From: Faecalicatena orotica
GTDB lineage: Bacteria; Bacillota; Clostridia; Lachnospirales; Lachnospiraceae
Length of the DNA: 64,000 nucleotides
Assembly: GCF_003149245.1 (NCBI RefSeq)
Contig: NZ_QGDL01000001.1
Location: forward strand, 461,089 to 525,088
Reading direction: 5' to 3'
Of the stretch, positions 51,593-61,244 are shown in pieces (position 1 is the stretch's first letter; the number at the start of each line of letters is the position of its first letter). The position numbers and the translations under genes are program-made. Below the pieces are notes generated by a model. That model was not told where the DNA came from, did no database searches, and saw nothing but the letters and a program-made list of their open reading frames with translations.

Positions 51593-52801
51593 TTAGTCAG
51601 CCAGACCAAATCCGTCATGTACTGCAATCATGGCTCTTTCTACATCTTTTTCATCGATCAGTACTGTAATACGTACTTCCGAGGTCGCAATCATATTGAT
51701 ATTCACACCCGCATTAAACAAGGCCTCAAACATTTTTGCAGCAACACCCGGATTGCTCATCATGCCTGCACCTACGATAGAAATTTTAGCGACTGTATCC
51801 TGATGCGTTATTTCCTTAATCGTCAGTGCCTCTTTGTTTTCCTCCAGAATCTCCATCGCATGTTTCAGGTCATCCTGGGCAACCGTAAATGAGATATCCT
51901 TCGTTCCTTCACGTCCGACAGACTGCAGGATAATATCCACATTGATTCCTTTTTTTGCCAGTGTATTGAATATTTTAAATGCAACGCCCGGTTTGTCATC
52001 CACACCGATCACAGAAACTCTGGATGTGTTTTTATCAGATGCAACCCCGCTGATCAACATTTTTTCCAATTTAACTACCTCCTTGACTACCGTTCCTTCT
52101 TCTCTGTTCAGGCTGGAGCGTACTACCAGCTGTACCCCGTATTTCTTTGCCATCTCCACGGAGCGGTTGTGCAGGACCCTCGCCCCCAGTGACGCAAGTT
52201 CCAGCATTTCGTCATAGCTGATGGCATCCAGTTTTCTCGCATTTGGTACGATTCTCGGATCGGCCGTATATACGCCGTCCACATCCGTATATATTTCACA
52301 GGCGTCCGCATGAAGTGCCGCGGCAATTGCCACGGCCGTCGTGTCGGAGCCGCCCCTGCCCAGAGTCGCATAATCATCATATTTATTGATTCCCTGAAAT
52401 CCGGTAACAATAACAATCTTTTTGTAGTCCAGTTCATGGCGGATACGCTCCGCATCCACCCGCTTAAAACGGGCGTTGCCATATGTGGATGTACAGTGCA
52501 TTGCAACCTGAAAGGCATTCAGGGATACTGCGGGTACTCCCATCGAATTAATCGCCATTGCCATGAGTGATACGGAAACCTGTTCTCCGGTTGTGAGGAG
52601 CATATCCATCTCCCGTTTGGACGGTTCCGGCGTAATCATCTTCGCCTTCTCGATCAGTTCATCTGTTGTATCGCCCATTGCCGACAATACTACGATGATG
52701 TCATTTCCCTTTCTATAATCCTCAATGCAGCGTTCTGCCACCCGGAAAATACATTCCTTGTCAGCAACTGAACTGCCCCCAAATTTCTTAACTATCAGCA
52801 T
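51593..52801 (-). CDS. lysC: Aspartate kinase
   Basis: This 402-residue monofunctional aspartokinase has the N-terminal KFGGSSVADKECI, the kinase-core segments GRGGSDTTAVAIA and EIYTDVDGVYTADPR, and two C-terminal ACT domains (~265-400), the seat of allosteric inhibition. It catalyses the first step to lysine, threonine and methionine. It is the last gene of an operon with a putative homoserine kinase and homoserine dehydrogenase, so it may serve the threonine branch in particular. Confidence 0.96.
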   Translation of the reverse strand: MLIVKKFGGSSVADKECIFRVAERCIEDYRKGNDIIVVLSAMGDTTDELIEKAKMITPEPSKREMDMLLTTGEQVSVSLMAMAINSMGVPAVSLNAFQVAMHCTSTYGNARFKRVDAERIRHELDYKKIVIVTGFQGINKYDDYATLGRGGSDTTAVAIAAALHADACEIYTDVDGVYTADPRIVPNARKLDAISYDEMLELASLGARVLHNRSVEMAKKYGVQLVVRSSLNREEGTVVKEVVKLEKMLISGVASDKNTSRVSVIGVDDKPGVAFKIFNTLAKKGINVDIILQSVGREGTKDISFTVAQDDLKHAMEILEENKEALTIKEITHQDTVAKISIVGAGMMSNPGVAAKMFEALFNAGVNINMIATSEVRITVLIDEKDVERAMIAVHDGFGLAD

Positions 52802-52846
52802 GTTATCCTCCTAGTTCCTATGTCTTCCAAGCTCAATGAAGATGTA

Positions 52847-54052
52847 TTACCTTTTTTCAAAGAGATGGTCAATGAGCGTATATCCTTCGTCCTCACGGAT
52901 TCCGGTTTCGGAAGCCTCTGCTTCATTATATGCATCTGCCGTATGTTCCGCCTTTCTGCTGTCATAAAGCATATAAGGCACCGGATCTGATGTATGGGTC
53001 CGCACCCTGATTGGCGTCGGGTGGTCCGGCAGGACGAGCATACGGAAGTCTTCTCCCGCATCTTCCAGCATACCGGCGGCCGGCCCTATGATATCATGAT
53101 CTATCTTTTCAATGGAAAGAATCTTATTAGCCAGATTTCCCTGGTGACCCATCTCATCTGGTGCTTCTATATGAATATATGCAAAATCATAACCGTCCTG
53201 AATCAGCGCATCAGCCGCTGCCTTCGCCTTTCCTGCATAATTTGTGTTAAGGCCGCCATTGGCCCCTTCCACAGAAATATTGTGCATAGATGCCCCGACT
53301 GCGATGCCTTTCAGAAGGTCTACTGCCGATATCATAACACCCTTCTTCCCGTTTTTTTCCTCAAAAGAACGGAGCATCGGTCTTGTTCCGGCCCCCCAGA
53401 ACCATGCGGAATTTGCCGGATTCAGCCCTTTTCGTTTTCTTTCCAGATTCAGCGGGTGGACGGAGAGAATCTCATAGCTTTTCTCCATCATTTCCCTCAG
53501 GACCTGATCCTGGGGCAGATAGTCCCCGATTCTCCTTGTCAGAATATCATGGGGCGGCGTCAGTTCCACTACCTGGCCATTTTTCCAGATGAGGAGATGC
53601 CGGTAGCTCGTTCCTGCATAGAATTCGTATCCTTCTCTTTTCAGGCCTTCCTTGAGCGCCTCAACAAGCACGGCTGCATCTTCCGTGCTGATTTCTCCTG
53701 AACTATGGTCAACAATCACTCTGTCCTCATAACGCTCCTGCTCTTCTGTCAGGGTCACGATATTACAGCGGAAAGAAACATCCGTCTGTTCCATATCCAC
53801 ACCGATGCTCAATGCCTCCAATGGAGACCTTCCGGTATAATATTCACGCGGATTGTATCCGATGACAGACAAATTCGCCGTGTCGCTTCCCGGAGACATT
53901 CCCTCAGGCACGGTCCGGACCATGCCGATCTCGGACAAAGGCGCCAGTCTGTCCAGATTAGGTGTTGCAGCTGTTTCAAGCGGAGTCTTTCCGCCCAGTT
54001 CTTCCATCGGCTCATCTGCCATGCCGTCACACAATACGATTACATATTTCAT
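52847..54052 (-). CDS. ApgM-type phosphoglycerate mutase homologue, probable alternative homoserine kinase
   Basis: This 401-residue protein belongs to the alkaline-phosphatase superfamily, archaeal-type cofactor-independent phosphoglycerate mutase group. It shows VIVLCDGMADEPMEELGGKT with the first metal aspartate, the SPGSDTANLSVIGYNP serine region and late metal ligands in HIEAPDEMGHQGN and DHPTP. Members found beside threonine genes are annotated as proposed homoserine kinases. Here it lies between hom and lysC, and no thrB (GHMP) or thrC gene is in the window. ATG at 54052 is chosen; TTG 54064 is too close to the ribosome site. Confidence 0.85.
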   Translation of the reverse strand: MKYVIVLCDGMADEPMEELGGKTPLETAATPNLDRLAPLSEIGMVRTVPEGMSPGSDTANLSVIGYNPREYYTGRSPLEALSIGVDMEQTDVSFRCNIVTLTEEQERYEDRVIVDHSSGEISTEDAAVLVEALKEGLKREGYEFYAGTSYRHLLIWKNGQVVELTPPHDILTRRIGDYLPQDQVLREMMEKSYEILSVHPLNLERKRKGLNPANSAWFWGAGTRPMLRSFEEKNGKKGVMISAVDLLKGIAVGASMHNISVEGANGGLNTNYAGKAKAAADALIQDGYDFAYIHIEAPDEMGHQGNLANKILSIEKIDHDIIGPAAGMLEDAGEDFRMLVLPDHPTPIRVRTHTSDPVPYMLYDSRKAEHTADAYNEAEASETGIREDEGYTLIDHLFEKR

Positions 54053-54073
54053 GTCTTTATTCAACCTTCTTTT

Positions 54074-55291
54074 TTAGCCCTCTACGCGTATCATATGCAG
54101 AATACTCGGAAACTCTCCCGCATTTCTTTCATAAGTACCTTCTGTCATCGTCTCAGTCAGGAAGCCGAATTCACCTTCCAGCCCTTCTGCCTTTACGATT
54201 TCTATAGGTCCGAATTTACTTTCCAGATGTGCCTTCATCGCATCGGCATCACCCTTTATTCTTACGAAATAACGCTTGCTTGTATCTGCGATCGGCTGCA
54301 GTTTTAACTTGTCACTCTTCCACATAGTCATGATATTGCGGTTCAGGTGCTTTGCCTCGTCTACCACATCCGCAACGACTGCACTGGCTGTCGGCAGTTT
54401 TCCTGCCCCACTTCCGTAAAACATGGCATCCCCCAGTACATTCCCATGTACGAAGATTGCGTTGAATACATCATTTACATTGTAAAGAGGATGTTCTTTC
54501 TGGAGCATATACGGCGCAACAATTGCATGAAGATTATCCCCGTCACGTTTGCTGGAGGCTAAAAGTTTAATCGTCATGCCGAGTGATTTGGCATACATCA
54601 TATCTTCTTTCGTAATCTTTGTGATACCTTCTGTATAAATGTCCTCGAAATCAACCTGCTGCCCCGAGATCAGGGAGGATAGGATCGCAATCTTCCTGCA
54701 TGCGTCAAATCCTTCCACATCCGCCTCCGGATTGCGCTCCGCATACCCTTTGTCCTGTGCCTCTTTGAGCACCTCATCATAATCGGCGCCTTCATAGAAC
54801 ATCTTACTAAGCATATAGTTGGTCGTTCCATTTAAAATTCCTGTGATTTCCTCGATCTCATCTGCTGTCATGGAAGAATTCAGAGGCCTGATAATCGGTA
54901 TCCCGCCTCCCACACTTGCTTCAAACAGGAAATTGATATTATTGTCTCTTGCGATGGACAAAAGCTCTGCCCCGTGTTTTGCCACGAGGGCCTTGTTGGA
55001 TGTAGCCACACTCTTTCCAGCCTGAAGGCAGCGCTTCACAAATGTGTATGCAGGCTCGATGCCCCCCATGACTTCCACGACGATCTGCACGTCCGGGTCA
55101 TTTACGATTGTATCAAAATCATGGACCAGCTTCTCCTGGATTGGGTCTCCCGGGAACTCTCTCAAATCCAATACATATTTAATATTTAATTCGTCCCCGA
55201 TTCTCTGGTTGATGCGCTCACCGTTCGTATTAATAACCTCAACGACTCCCGAACCAACTGTACCGTATCCCATAACCGCTATATTTACCAT
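54074..55291 (-). CDS. hom: Homoserine dehydrogenase
   Basis: This 405-residue protein has the NAD(P) site VNIAVMGYGTVGSGVVEVI, catalytic-domain segments TGILNGTTNYML and AYAERNPEADVEGFDA-type sequence (KGYAERNPEADVEG), and a C-terminal ACT domain (~320-405). It makes homoserine from aspartate semialdehyde. Its ATG overlaps the end of prfB by 7 bases and uses the AAGGAGG of the prfB tail as ribosome site. The gene leads into apgM and lysC. Confidence 0.96.
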   Translation of the reverse strand: MVNIAVMGYGTVGSGVVEVINTNGERINQRIGDELNIKYVLDLREFPGDPIQEKLVHDFDTIVNDPDVQIVVEVMGGIEPAYTFVKRCLQAGKSVATSNKALVAKHGAELLSIARDNNINFLFEASVGGGIPIIRPLNSSMTADEIEEITGILNGTTNYMLSKMFYEGADYDEVLKEAQDKGYAERNPEADVEGFDACRKIAILSSLISGQQVDFEDIYTEGITKITKEDMMYAKSLGMTIKLLASSKRDGDNLHAIVAPYMLQKEHPLYNVNDVFNAIFVHGNVLGDAMFYGSGAGKLPTASAVVADVVDEAKHLNRNIMTMWKSDKLKLQPIADTSKRYFVRIKGDADAMKAHLESKFGPIEIVKAEGLEGEFGFLTETMTEGTYERNAGEFPSILHMIRVEG

Positions 55292-56410
55292 GTCTTCCTC
55301 CTTTTCCCTCCTGAACACTCACTCAGATATGCATTGATAAACGGGTCTATATTCCCGTCAAGCACACCGCTTACATTGCTGATTTCTGTATTTGTACGGT
55401 GGTCTTTTACCAGCGTATACGGCTGCATAACATAGGACCTGATCTGGCTCCCGAAGCCAATCTCCTTCATCTCACCGCGGATATCAGAAACCTTTTCCGC
55501 CTGCTCCTGCTCTTTTAAAAGATACAGCTTTGCCTTTAACATCTGCATTGCCTTATCCTTGTTCATGTGCTGGGAGCGCTCGTTCTGGCACTGTACTACA
55601 ATCCCGGTCGGCAGATGTGTAATCCTGACGGCAGATGATGTCTTATTGACATGCTGTCCGCCCGCACCGCCGGAACGGTATGTGTCAATCCGCAGATCCT
55701 CGTCATTGATCTCGATATCAATCTCATCCTCTATATCCGGAATCACATCACAGGACGCAAACGACGTCTGGCGCTTTCCGGCCGCATTAAACGGGGAAAT
55801 TCGTACCAGACGGTGCACACCCTTCTCAGAGCGCAGATACCCATATGCATTCTCTCCCTCTACCTCAAAGGTTACGCCTTTGATGCCTGCCACGTCACCG
55901 TCCAGATAGTCAAGTACTTCAAGAGAAAATCCCTTTTTCTCGGCCCACCTGCTGTACATCCGATACAGCATGCCTGCCCAGTCACATGACTCCGTCCCGC
56001 CTGCCCCGGCATGAAGCGTCACAATTGCACTGCTTTTATCATACTCACCGGTAAGAAGTGTCTGGATACGCAGCTCCTCGAACTCTTCTTCAAACTGCCC
56101 GAGTTCCTCCTCGATCCCTTTCACGGTCTCATTGTCCGCATCCTCTTCACTCATCTCGATGAGCAGCCCAAGATCCTCATAATCCGCATACAGCTTTTCT
56201 ATCTGTTTGACTGAATCCTGAAGCCCCTTTAAATGCTTCATTGTATGGCTTGATTTCTCAGGGTTATCCCAGAATCCAGGTTCTTCAATCTTTCGTTCCA
56301 GTTCTTCGATCCGCTCTTTCTTTGACGCTAAGTCAAAGTGAATCCCTCAAATCTTTCAGCGGTTCTTCATAAGCACTCAGTCTTGTTTTCAGTTCGTCTA
56401 ACAAAACCAC
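55285..56410 (-). CDS. prfB: Peptide chain release factor 2 with programmed +1 frameshift
   Basis: RF2 recognises UGA and UAA. The reading starts at GTG 56410 (an ATG at 56416 is an alternative) and meets an in-frame TGA at 56335-56333, codon 26, in the classic CTT-TGA-C context. A +1 shift (skipping T at 56335) continues DLASKKERIEELE and the main frame, giving 374 residues. An AGGG lies shortly before the shift site. The main part has the SPF tripeptide that reads stop codons (RISPFNAAG) and the GGQ catalytic motif (GGAGGQHVNK). RF2 thereby controls its own level. Confidence 0.96.
56333..56347 (-). promoter_or_regulatory. Programmed +1 frameshift site of prfB
   Basis: The minus strand reads AGG-GAT-TCA-CTT-TGA-C here. 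The CTT-TGA-C slippery stop and the upstream GAGGG anti-Shine-Dalgarno contact are the two hallmarks. The spacing of the internal site is slightly longer than in E. coli. Confidence 0.93.
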
Positions 56411-56436
56411 CTTCATCACCTCTTTCTTACTTAAAT

Positions 56437-56460
56437 GAGAATCTGTAAACACAGATTCTC
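56437..56460. terminator. Hairpin between secA and prfB
   Basis: GAGAATCTGT (56437-56446) pairs perfectly with ACAGATTCTC (56451-56460). The T-run after it on the minus strand is short (ATTT), so it may only weaken read-through from secA into prfB. Confidence 0.5.
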
Positions 56461-56493
56461 TTATATTAACTGATTCATAAATTGACTTTCTTA

Positions 56494-59064
56494 TTACCTT
56501 CGTCCGCAGCACTGTTTGTACTTTTTACCGCTTCCGCACGGGCATGGGTCATTCGGGTAAATCTTCTTCTCTTCCCTCTTCTTCGGGGCACGTACAGCGC
56601 TTTCGTCCTTGTTCGTGCCTGTTGCCTTGGCAACCTGTTCTCTCTCAACCTTCTGCTCGACACGGATGTGGAACAGGGTACGGATCGTTGTCTCGGCGAT
56701 GGAATTCGTCATCTCACCGAACATATCATATCCCATCATCTTATACTCTACAAGGGGGTCCCTCTGCCCGTAAGCCTGGAGTCCAATTCCCTGACGGAGC
56801 TGGTCCATATCATCAATATGGTCCATCCACCTTCCGTCAATAACTTTCAGAAGAACCACACGCTCGATCTCACGCAGATGCTCTGCCTCCGGGAATTCTG
56901 CCTCTTTTGCCTCGTAAGCTTTGACAGCTCTTTCCTTCAGAAGGTGCTTCAATTCCTTCTGCTGCATCTCGTGGGCTTCCTCTGCTGAAGGCAGCTGAAG
57001 CTGCGGGATCACATCGTGGAGCACAACATCAAGTTCTTTCAAATCCCATTCTTCCGGATCTACATCGGGCGAGATAAAACGGTCAACAGAATTCTCAACA
57101 TATTCCGTGATCATATTATAGATTGTATCCCGCATGCTTTCCCCATCCAGTACACGGCGTCTCTCACTGTAAATGATCTCACGCTGCTCGTTCATAACCT
57201 GGTCATATTCCAACAGGTTTTTACGGATACCAAAGTTGTTATTCTCTATCTTCTTCTGTGCCTTTTCGATAGCACTGGAAAGCATCTTATGTTCGATCTG
57301 CTCCCCTTCTTCCACGCCGAGGGTGCTGAACACACTCATCAGCTTCTCCGAACCAAACAGGCGCATGAGGTCGTCCTGCAGGGAAATATAGAAACGGGAT
57401 TCTCCCGGGTCTCCCTGACGTCCGGAACGTCCGCGCAGCTGGTTGTCAATACGTCTGGACTCATGGCGTTCCGTTCCGATGATCTTCAGTCCACCCGCTT
57501 CCCTCGCTTTGTCGTCCAGCTTAATATCGGTACCACGGCCTGCCATGTTTGTCGCAATGGTCACCGCACCGTGTACACCGGCATCTGCCACGATCTCGGC
57601 CTCGAGTTCATGGTATTTGGCGTTCAGGACTTTATGCTGGATGCCTTCTTTTTTCAGCATCTTGCTGAGCAGTTCCGAAATCTCAATTGTAATTGTACCG
57701 ACCAGTACCGGCTGTCCTGTCGCATGTGCTTTTTTCACTTCTTCGACAACTGCCTTGAATTTCTCTTTCTCCGTACTATAAACGGCATCTTCCAGATCCA
57801 CTCTCTGAACAGGTTCGTTGGTCGGGATTTCGATAACATCCATCCCGTAAATATCACGGAACTCCTTCTCCTCTGTGAGGGCCGTACCTGTCATACCGCT
57901 CTTCTTTTCATACTTATTAAACAGGTTCTGGAATGTAATAGTTGCAAGGGTCTTGCTCTCTCTTCTTACCTTCACATGTTCCTTTGCCTCAATTGCCTGA
58001 TGCAGTCCGTCTGAGTAACGGCGTCCCGGCATAATACGCCCGGTAAACTCATCAACAATCATAACCTCGCCCTCAGGTGTCACAACATAGTCCTGATCAC
58101 GGAACATCAGGTTATGTGCACGCAGTGCAAGGATGATGTTATGCTGGATCTCAAGGTTGTCCGGGTCTGCCAGGTTCTCAATGTGGAAGAAATTCTCTAC
58201 CTTCTTCACACCGTCTTCTGTCAGGTTCACGGCTTTTTCTTTTTCATTAACAATGAAATCCCCAGTCTCTTCGATGTCCTCTCCCATGATGGCATTCATC
58301 TTGGAAAATTCACCGCTTGCCTCACCACGTTCAAGCTGGCGTGCCAGAATATCGCATGCCTCATACAGTTTGGTAGACTTGCTGCTCTGGCCCGATATAA
58401 TCAGAGGTGTTCTGGCCTCATCAATCAGAACCGAGTCGACCTCATCGATGATGGCAAAATGAAGGCCGCGCTGAACGAGCTGTTCCTTATAAATAACCAT
58501 GTTATCACGCAGATAGTCGAAACCAAGTTCATTATTCGTTACGTAAGTGATATCGCAGTTGTATGCCGCACGGCGCTCATCATTATCCATAGAATTCAGG
58601 ACAACTCCCACCGTCAGTCCAAGGAATTCATGAACCTTTCCCATCCATTCAGCATCACGTTTTGCAAGATAGTCATTGACTGTTACGATATGCACGCCTT
58701 TCCCGACCAGGGCGTTCAGATATGCAGGAAGCGTTGAAACCAGTGTCTTACCTTCACCGGTCTTCATCTCAGAAATACGCCCCTGATGCAGAATGATACC
58801 GCCGATAAGCTGTACGCGGTAATGACGCATTCCGAGGCTTCTCTTTGCAGCTTCTCTTACAACCGCATAAGCCTCCGGGAGGATATCATCAGTTGTCTCC
58901 CCATCTTCAAGACGTTTCTTGAATTCTCTGGTCTTATCTTTTAATTCTGCATCGGACAGTGCCTCCATCTCTGGCTCTAATGACTCTATCCGGTCCACAA
59001 TCGGGTAAACACGCTTTAATTCATTTTCGCTGTGTGTTCCGAAAATTTTCTCTATTAAGCTCAT
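56494..59064 (-). CDS. secA: Preprotein translocase ATPase SecA
   Basis: This 856-residue protein has Walker A MKTGEGKT, the DEVDS box [17 protein letters not shown], the preprotein crosslinking domain, the helicase motif [11 protein letters not shown] and the C-terminal zinc motif [16 protein letters not shown] (SEC-C). The SEC-C tail and full length mark the essential SecA1 and not the accessory SecA2. It powers export through SecYEG. prfB follows downstream, a gene order common in Firmicutes. Confidence 0.97.
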   Translation of the reverse strand: MSLIEKIFGTHSENELKRVYPIVDRIESLEPEMEALSDAELKDKTREFKKRLEDGETTDDILPEAYAVVREAAKRSLGMRHYRVQLIGGIILHQGRISEMKTGEGKTLVSTLPAYLNALVGKGVHIVTVNDYLAKRDAEWMGKVHEFLGLTVGVVLNSMDNDERRAAYNCDITYVTNNELGFDYLRDNMVIYKEQLVQRGLHFAIIDEVDSVLIDEARTPLIISGQSSKSTKLYEACDILARQLERGEASGEFSKMNAIMGEDIEETGDFIVNEKEKAVNLTEDGVKKVENFFHIENLADPDNLEIQHNIILALRAHNLMFRDQDYVVTPEGEVMIVDEFTGRIMPGRRYSDGLHQAIEAKEHVKVRRESKTLATITFQNLFNKYEKKSGMTGTALTEEKEFRDIYGMDVIEIPTNEPVQRVDLEDAVYSTEKEKFKAVVEEVKKAHATGQPVLVGTITIEISELLSKMLKKEGIQHKVLNAKYHELEAEIVADAGVHGAVTIATNMAGRGTDIKLDDKAREAGGLKIIGTERHESRRIDNQLRGRSGRQGDPGESRFYISLQDDLMRLFGSEKLMSVFSTLGVEEGEQIEHKMLSSAIEKAQKKIENNNFGIRKNLLEYDQVMNEQREIIYSERRRVLDGESMRDTIYNMITEYVENSVDRFISPDVDPEEWDLKELDVVLHDVIPQLQLPSAEEAHEMQQKELKHLLKERAVKAYEAKEAEFPEAEHLREIERVVLLKVIDGRWMDHIDDMDQLRQGIGLQAYGQRDPLVEYKMMGYDMFGEMTNSIAETTIRTLFHIRVEQKVEREQVAKATGTNKDESAVRAPKKREEKKIYPNDPCPCGSGKKYKQCCGRR

Positions 59065-59170
59065 AATCCGTAATTTACTCCTTGTCTAAATTTACTCTAA
59101 GCTTCATTCTAACACTATCTTCCAGTGAATTCAACAAATTAATGATTTGTTCAATTTGTTCATAACTTAT

Positions 59171-59938
59171 TCATACCTTTACCAGTGTATCGTACGGAAT
59201 CTTTCCGCCGAACAGGTCCAGCGCGCTTCCGATCGTAAAATCAAGTTTTCCCCCGCATGCTGAGCGGAATTGCCCAAGATCCTCCATACTGCCGATGCCC
59301 CCTGCGTAGGTAACCGGTATTTTCGCCCATTCTCCAAGCATACGTACGAGATTCATCTCGACCCCCGATGATTTTCCCTCCACATCGACGCCGTGTACAA
59401 GAAACTCATCACAGTATTCAGACAGTTCTTCCAGAACCTCAGGCGTCAGGCACACATCCGTGAATGTCTGCCAGCGGTTTGTCACTATATAATAGGAAGT
59501 ATCTTTCCTGCGGCAGCTTACATCCAGAACAACATGTTCCTTTCCCACTGCCGATACCAGTTTTTTCAGATTCTCCCTGTGGAACTGCCCGTCCTGGAAT
59601 ACATAAGATGTCACGATCACATGGCTGGCACCGGCGCGGAGATACTCCGCCGCATTCTCAGCCGTAATCCCCCCGCCGATCTGCATCCCTCCCGGATACG
59701 CTTCCAACGCACTAAGCGCCTGTTTCTTCGTCGCCTCGTAATACTCGGAAGACGCAGGATTCAGCAGAATAATATGTCCGCCTTTCAGTCCGTCCTTCTC
59801 ATAAAGCTTTGCATACCATGCCGCATCCAGCTCAGAAGCAAAATTCGTCACGGCCCGGTCCCCCTGGTCCTTCAGGCTGCCCCCTACAATCTGTTTTACT
59901 TTCCCATTATGAATGTCAATACAAGGTCTGAATTTCAT
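59171..59938 (-). CDS. hisA: HisA, eukaryotic-type ProFAR isomerase
   Basis: This 255-residue (beta/alpha)8 protein matches the yeast His6-like branch of HisA: MKFRPCIDIHNGKVKQIVGG, MQIGGGITAENAAEYLRAGA, YYIVTNRWQTFTD, EFLVHGVDVEGKSSG and VTYAGGIGSMEDL. The active-site aspartates are in CIDIHNG and HGVDVEG. It catalyses the fourth step of histidine synthesis. No other his gene is near; the normal bacterial HisA would sit in a his operon. A perfect palindrome lies 17 bases before the ATG. Confidence 0.85.
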   Translation of the reverse strand: MKFRPCIDIHNGKVKQIVGGSLKDQGDRAVTNFASELDAAWYAKLYEKDGLKGGHIILLNPASSEYYEATKKQALSALEAYPGGMQIGGGITAENAAEYLRAGASHVIVTSYVFQDGQFHRENLKKLVSAVGKEHVVLDVSCRRKDTSYYIVTNRWQTFTDVCLTPEVLEELSEYCDEFLVHGVDVEGKSSGVEMNLVRMLGEWAKIPVTYAGGIGSMEDLGQFRSACGGKLDFTIGSALDLFGGKIPYDTLVKV

Positions 59939-59954
59939 AACAATCCTTTCATTT

Positions 59955-59981
59955 CTTCAAAGGGGTCAGACCCCTTTGAAG
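59955..59981. repeat. GGGGTCAGACCCC-type palindrome
   Basis: CTTCAAAGGGGTC and GACCCCTTTGAAG are perfect inverted arms of 13 bases around one A. It lies in the 60-bp gap between the paaK end and the hisA start. The core resembles short palindromes scattered between genes in many bacterial genomes and linked to REP/RAYT-type elements; that link is inference. Confidence 0.75.
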
Positions 59982-59999
59982 CCGCTTGTTAAGTATTTA

Positions 60000-61232
60000 T
60001 CAATATCTGTTGTCGAATATCCTCGTGGATTTCTTTTCACTCCGCGGCAGGTCCCCGATCGATACCGGCATGACGTTGACCGTGATTCCGATTTTGGCCT
60101 TGAACGCCTTTTTCACAGCGTCCTCTGCCTGCTTTTTATCTACGTTTTTGTTGATCTCTACAAACAGGGTACAGACATCTTTTCCATTCATATGATCCAG
60201 CATAAACTGGTACTCGCTGGACGCCTCCGGAACATCCTTTAACATCTCTTCGATCTGGCTCGGGAATATATTAACACCCTTGACTTTTACCATATCATCT
60301 GTTCTTCCGATCAGGGTATCGATCCTCGGGAATCTGGAACCGCATTTGCAGTCTCCCGGGATGAAGCGTGTCAGGTCATGGGTACGGTAACGCACAAGCG
60401 GGGCGCCCTGCTTGCGCAGTGTTGTAATCGCCAGTTCTCCAATTTCCCCGTCAGGCACATTTTTCCCAGTCTTTGGGTCCACGATTTCAAAGTAAAGGTA
60501 ATCATCCCAGTAATGCATCCCGCATTCGTAATCACAGCTCATGGCGATTCCCGGTCCATAGACCTCAGTCAGGCCGTAAATGTCATACAGTTGTACACCC
60601 AGCTCTGCCGCGATGCGTTTTCTCATCTTCTCGCCCCAGCGTTCGGAACCGATCACACCTTTTTTCAAGTGTATTTTATCCGAAATCCCTTTTTTTGCGA
60701 TCTCTTCCGCAAGAAGCAGTGCATAGGAGGATGTGGCACATAAGACGGTCGCCTTCATATCCTTCATCATCCGGAGCTGCTTTTCTGTGTTGCCCGGGCC
60801 CATTGGGATCGTCATGGCTCCCAGATATTCCGCACCTGCCTGAAACCCGATCCCTGCCGTCCACAAACCATACCCCGGTGTAATCTGGATTCTGTCGAGT
60901 GCCGTAATCCCAGCCATCTCATAACAGCGTGCAAACATTTTTGCCCAGTCTTCTACGTCCTTTTTTGTATAAGGAATGATAACCGGTGTGCCGGTTGTTC
61001 CTGAAGAAGAATGTATCCGCACGATTTCCTCATCCGGCACCGCCTGGAGTCCAAGCGGGTATGCCTCACGAAGATCTCCCTTCCATGTAAAAGGCAGTGT
61101 TTCAAAATCCTCCTGTGTCTGGATTTTGGAAATGTCGATCTCCTTAAACTTTTCTTTATAAAAGCAGTCCTTCGATGTCAGCTGCTTCAGATTCTCTCTA
61201 ATCAGCTCAAGCTGTAATTCTGTCATTCTCAT
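60000..61232 (-). CDS. paaK: Phenylacetate-CoA ligase family enzyme
   Basis: This 410-residue AMP-forming ligase of the short PaaK type has the ATP loop IHSSSGTTGTPVIIPYT, GSERWGEKMRKRIAAELG, YDIYGLTEVYGPGIAMSC, and the C-terminal hinge GRTDDMVKVKGVNIFPSQIEE. It activates arylacetates to CoA thioesters. It follows iorB after 12 bp, so it probably works on the arylacetates (phenyl-, hydroxyphenyl- or indoleacetate) made from aromatic amino acids. Start ATG after AAAGGAG. Confidence 0.93.
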   Translation of the reverse strand: MRMTELQLELIRENLKQLTSKDCFYKEKFKEIDISKIQTQEDFETLPFTWKGDLREAYPLGLQAVPDEEIVRIHSSSGTTGTPVIIPYTKKDVEDWAKMFARCYEMAGITALDRIQITPGYGLWTAGIGFQAGAEYLGAMTIPMGPGNTEKQLRMMKDMKATVLCATSSYALLLAEEIAKKGISDKIHLKKGVIGSERWGEKMRKRIAAELGVQLYDIYGLTEVYGPGIAMSCDYECGMHYWDDYLYFEIVDPKTGKNVPDGEIGELAITTLRKQGAPLVRYRTHDLTRFIPGDCKCGSRFPRIDTLIGRTDDMVKVKGVNIFPSQIEEMLKDVPEASSEYQFMLDHMNGKDVCTLFVEINKNVDKKQAEDAVKKAFKAKIGITVNVMPVSIGDLPRSEKKSTRIFDNRY

Positions 61233-61244
61233 GTCTGTTCTCCT

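Noticed and set aside
56333-56335. In-frame stop making prfB a pseudogene
   Set aside because: The stop lies in the conserved CTT-TGA-C programmed frameshift context at codon 26 and the rest of RF2 is intact.
57016-58014. A 332-codon open frame on the plus strand
   Set aside because: It is antisense to the conserved SecA core and rich in His, Phe and Cys as expected for a shadow frame.
56494-59064. Accessory SecA2
   Set aside because: The full length and C-terminal SEC-C zinc motif fit the housekeeping SecA.
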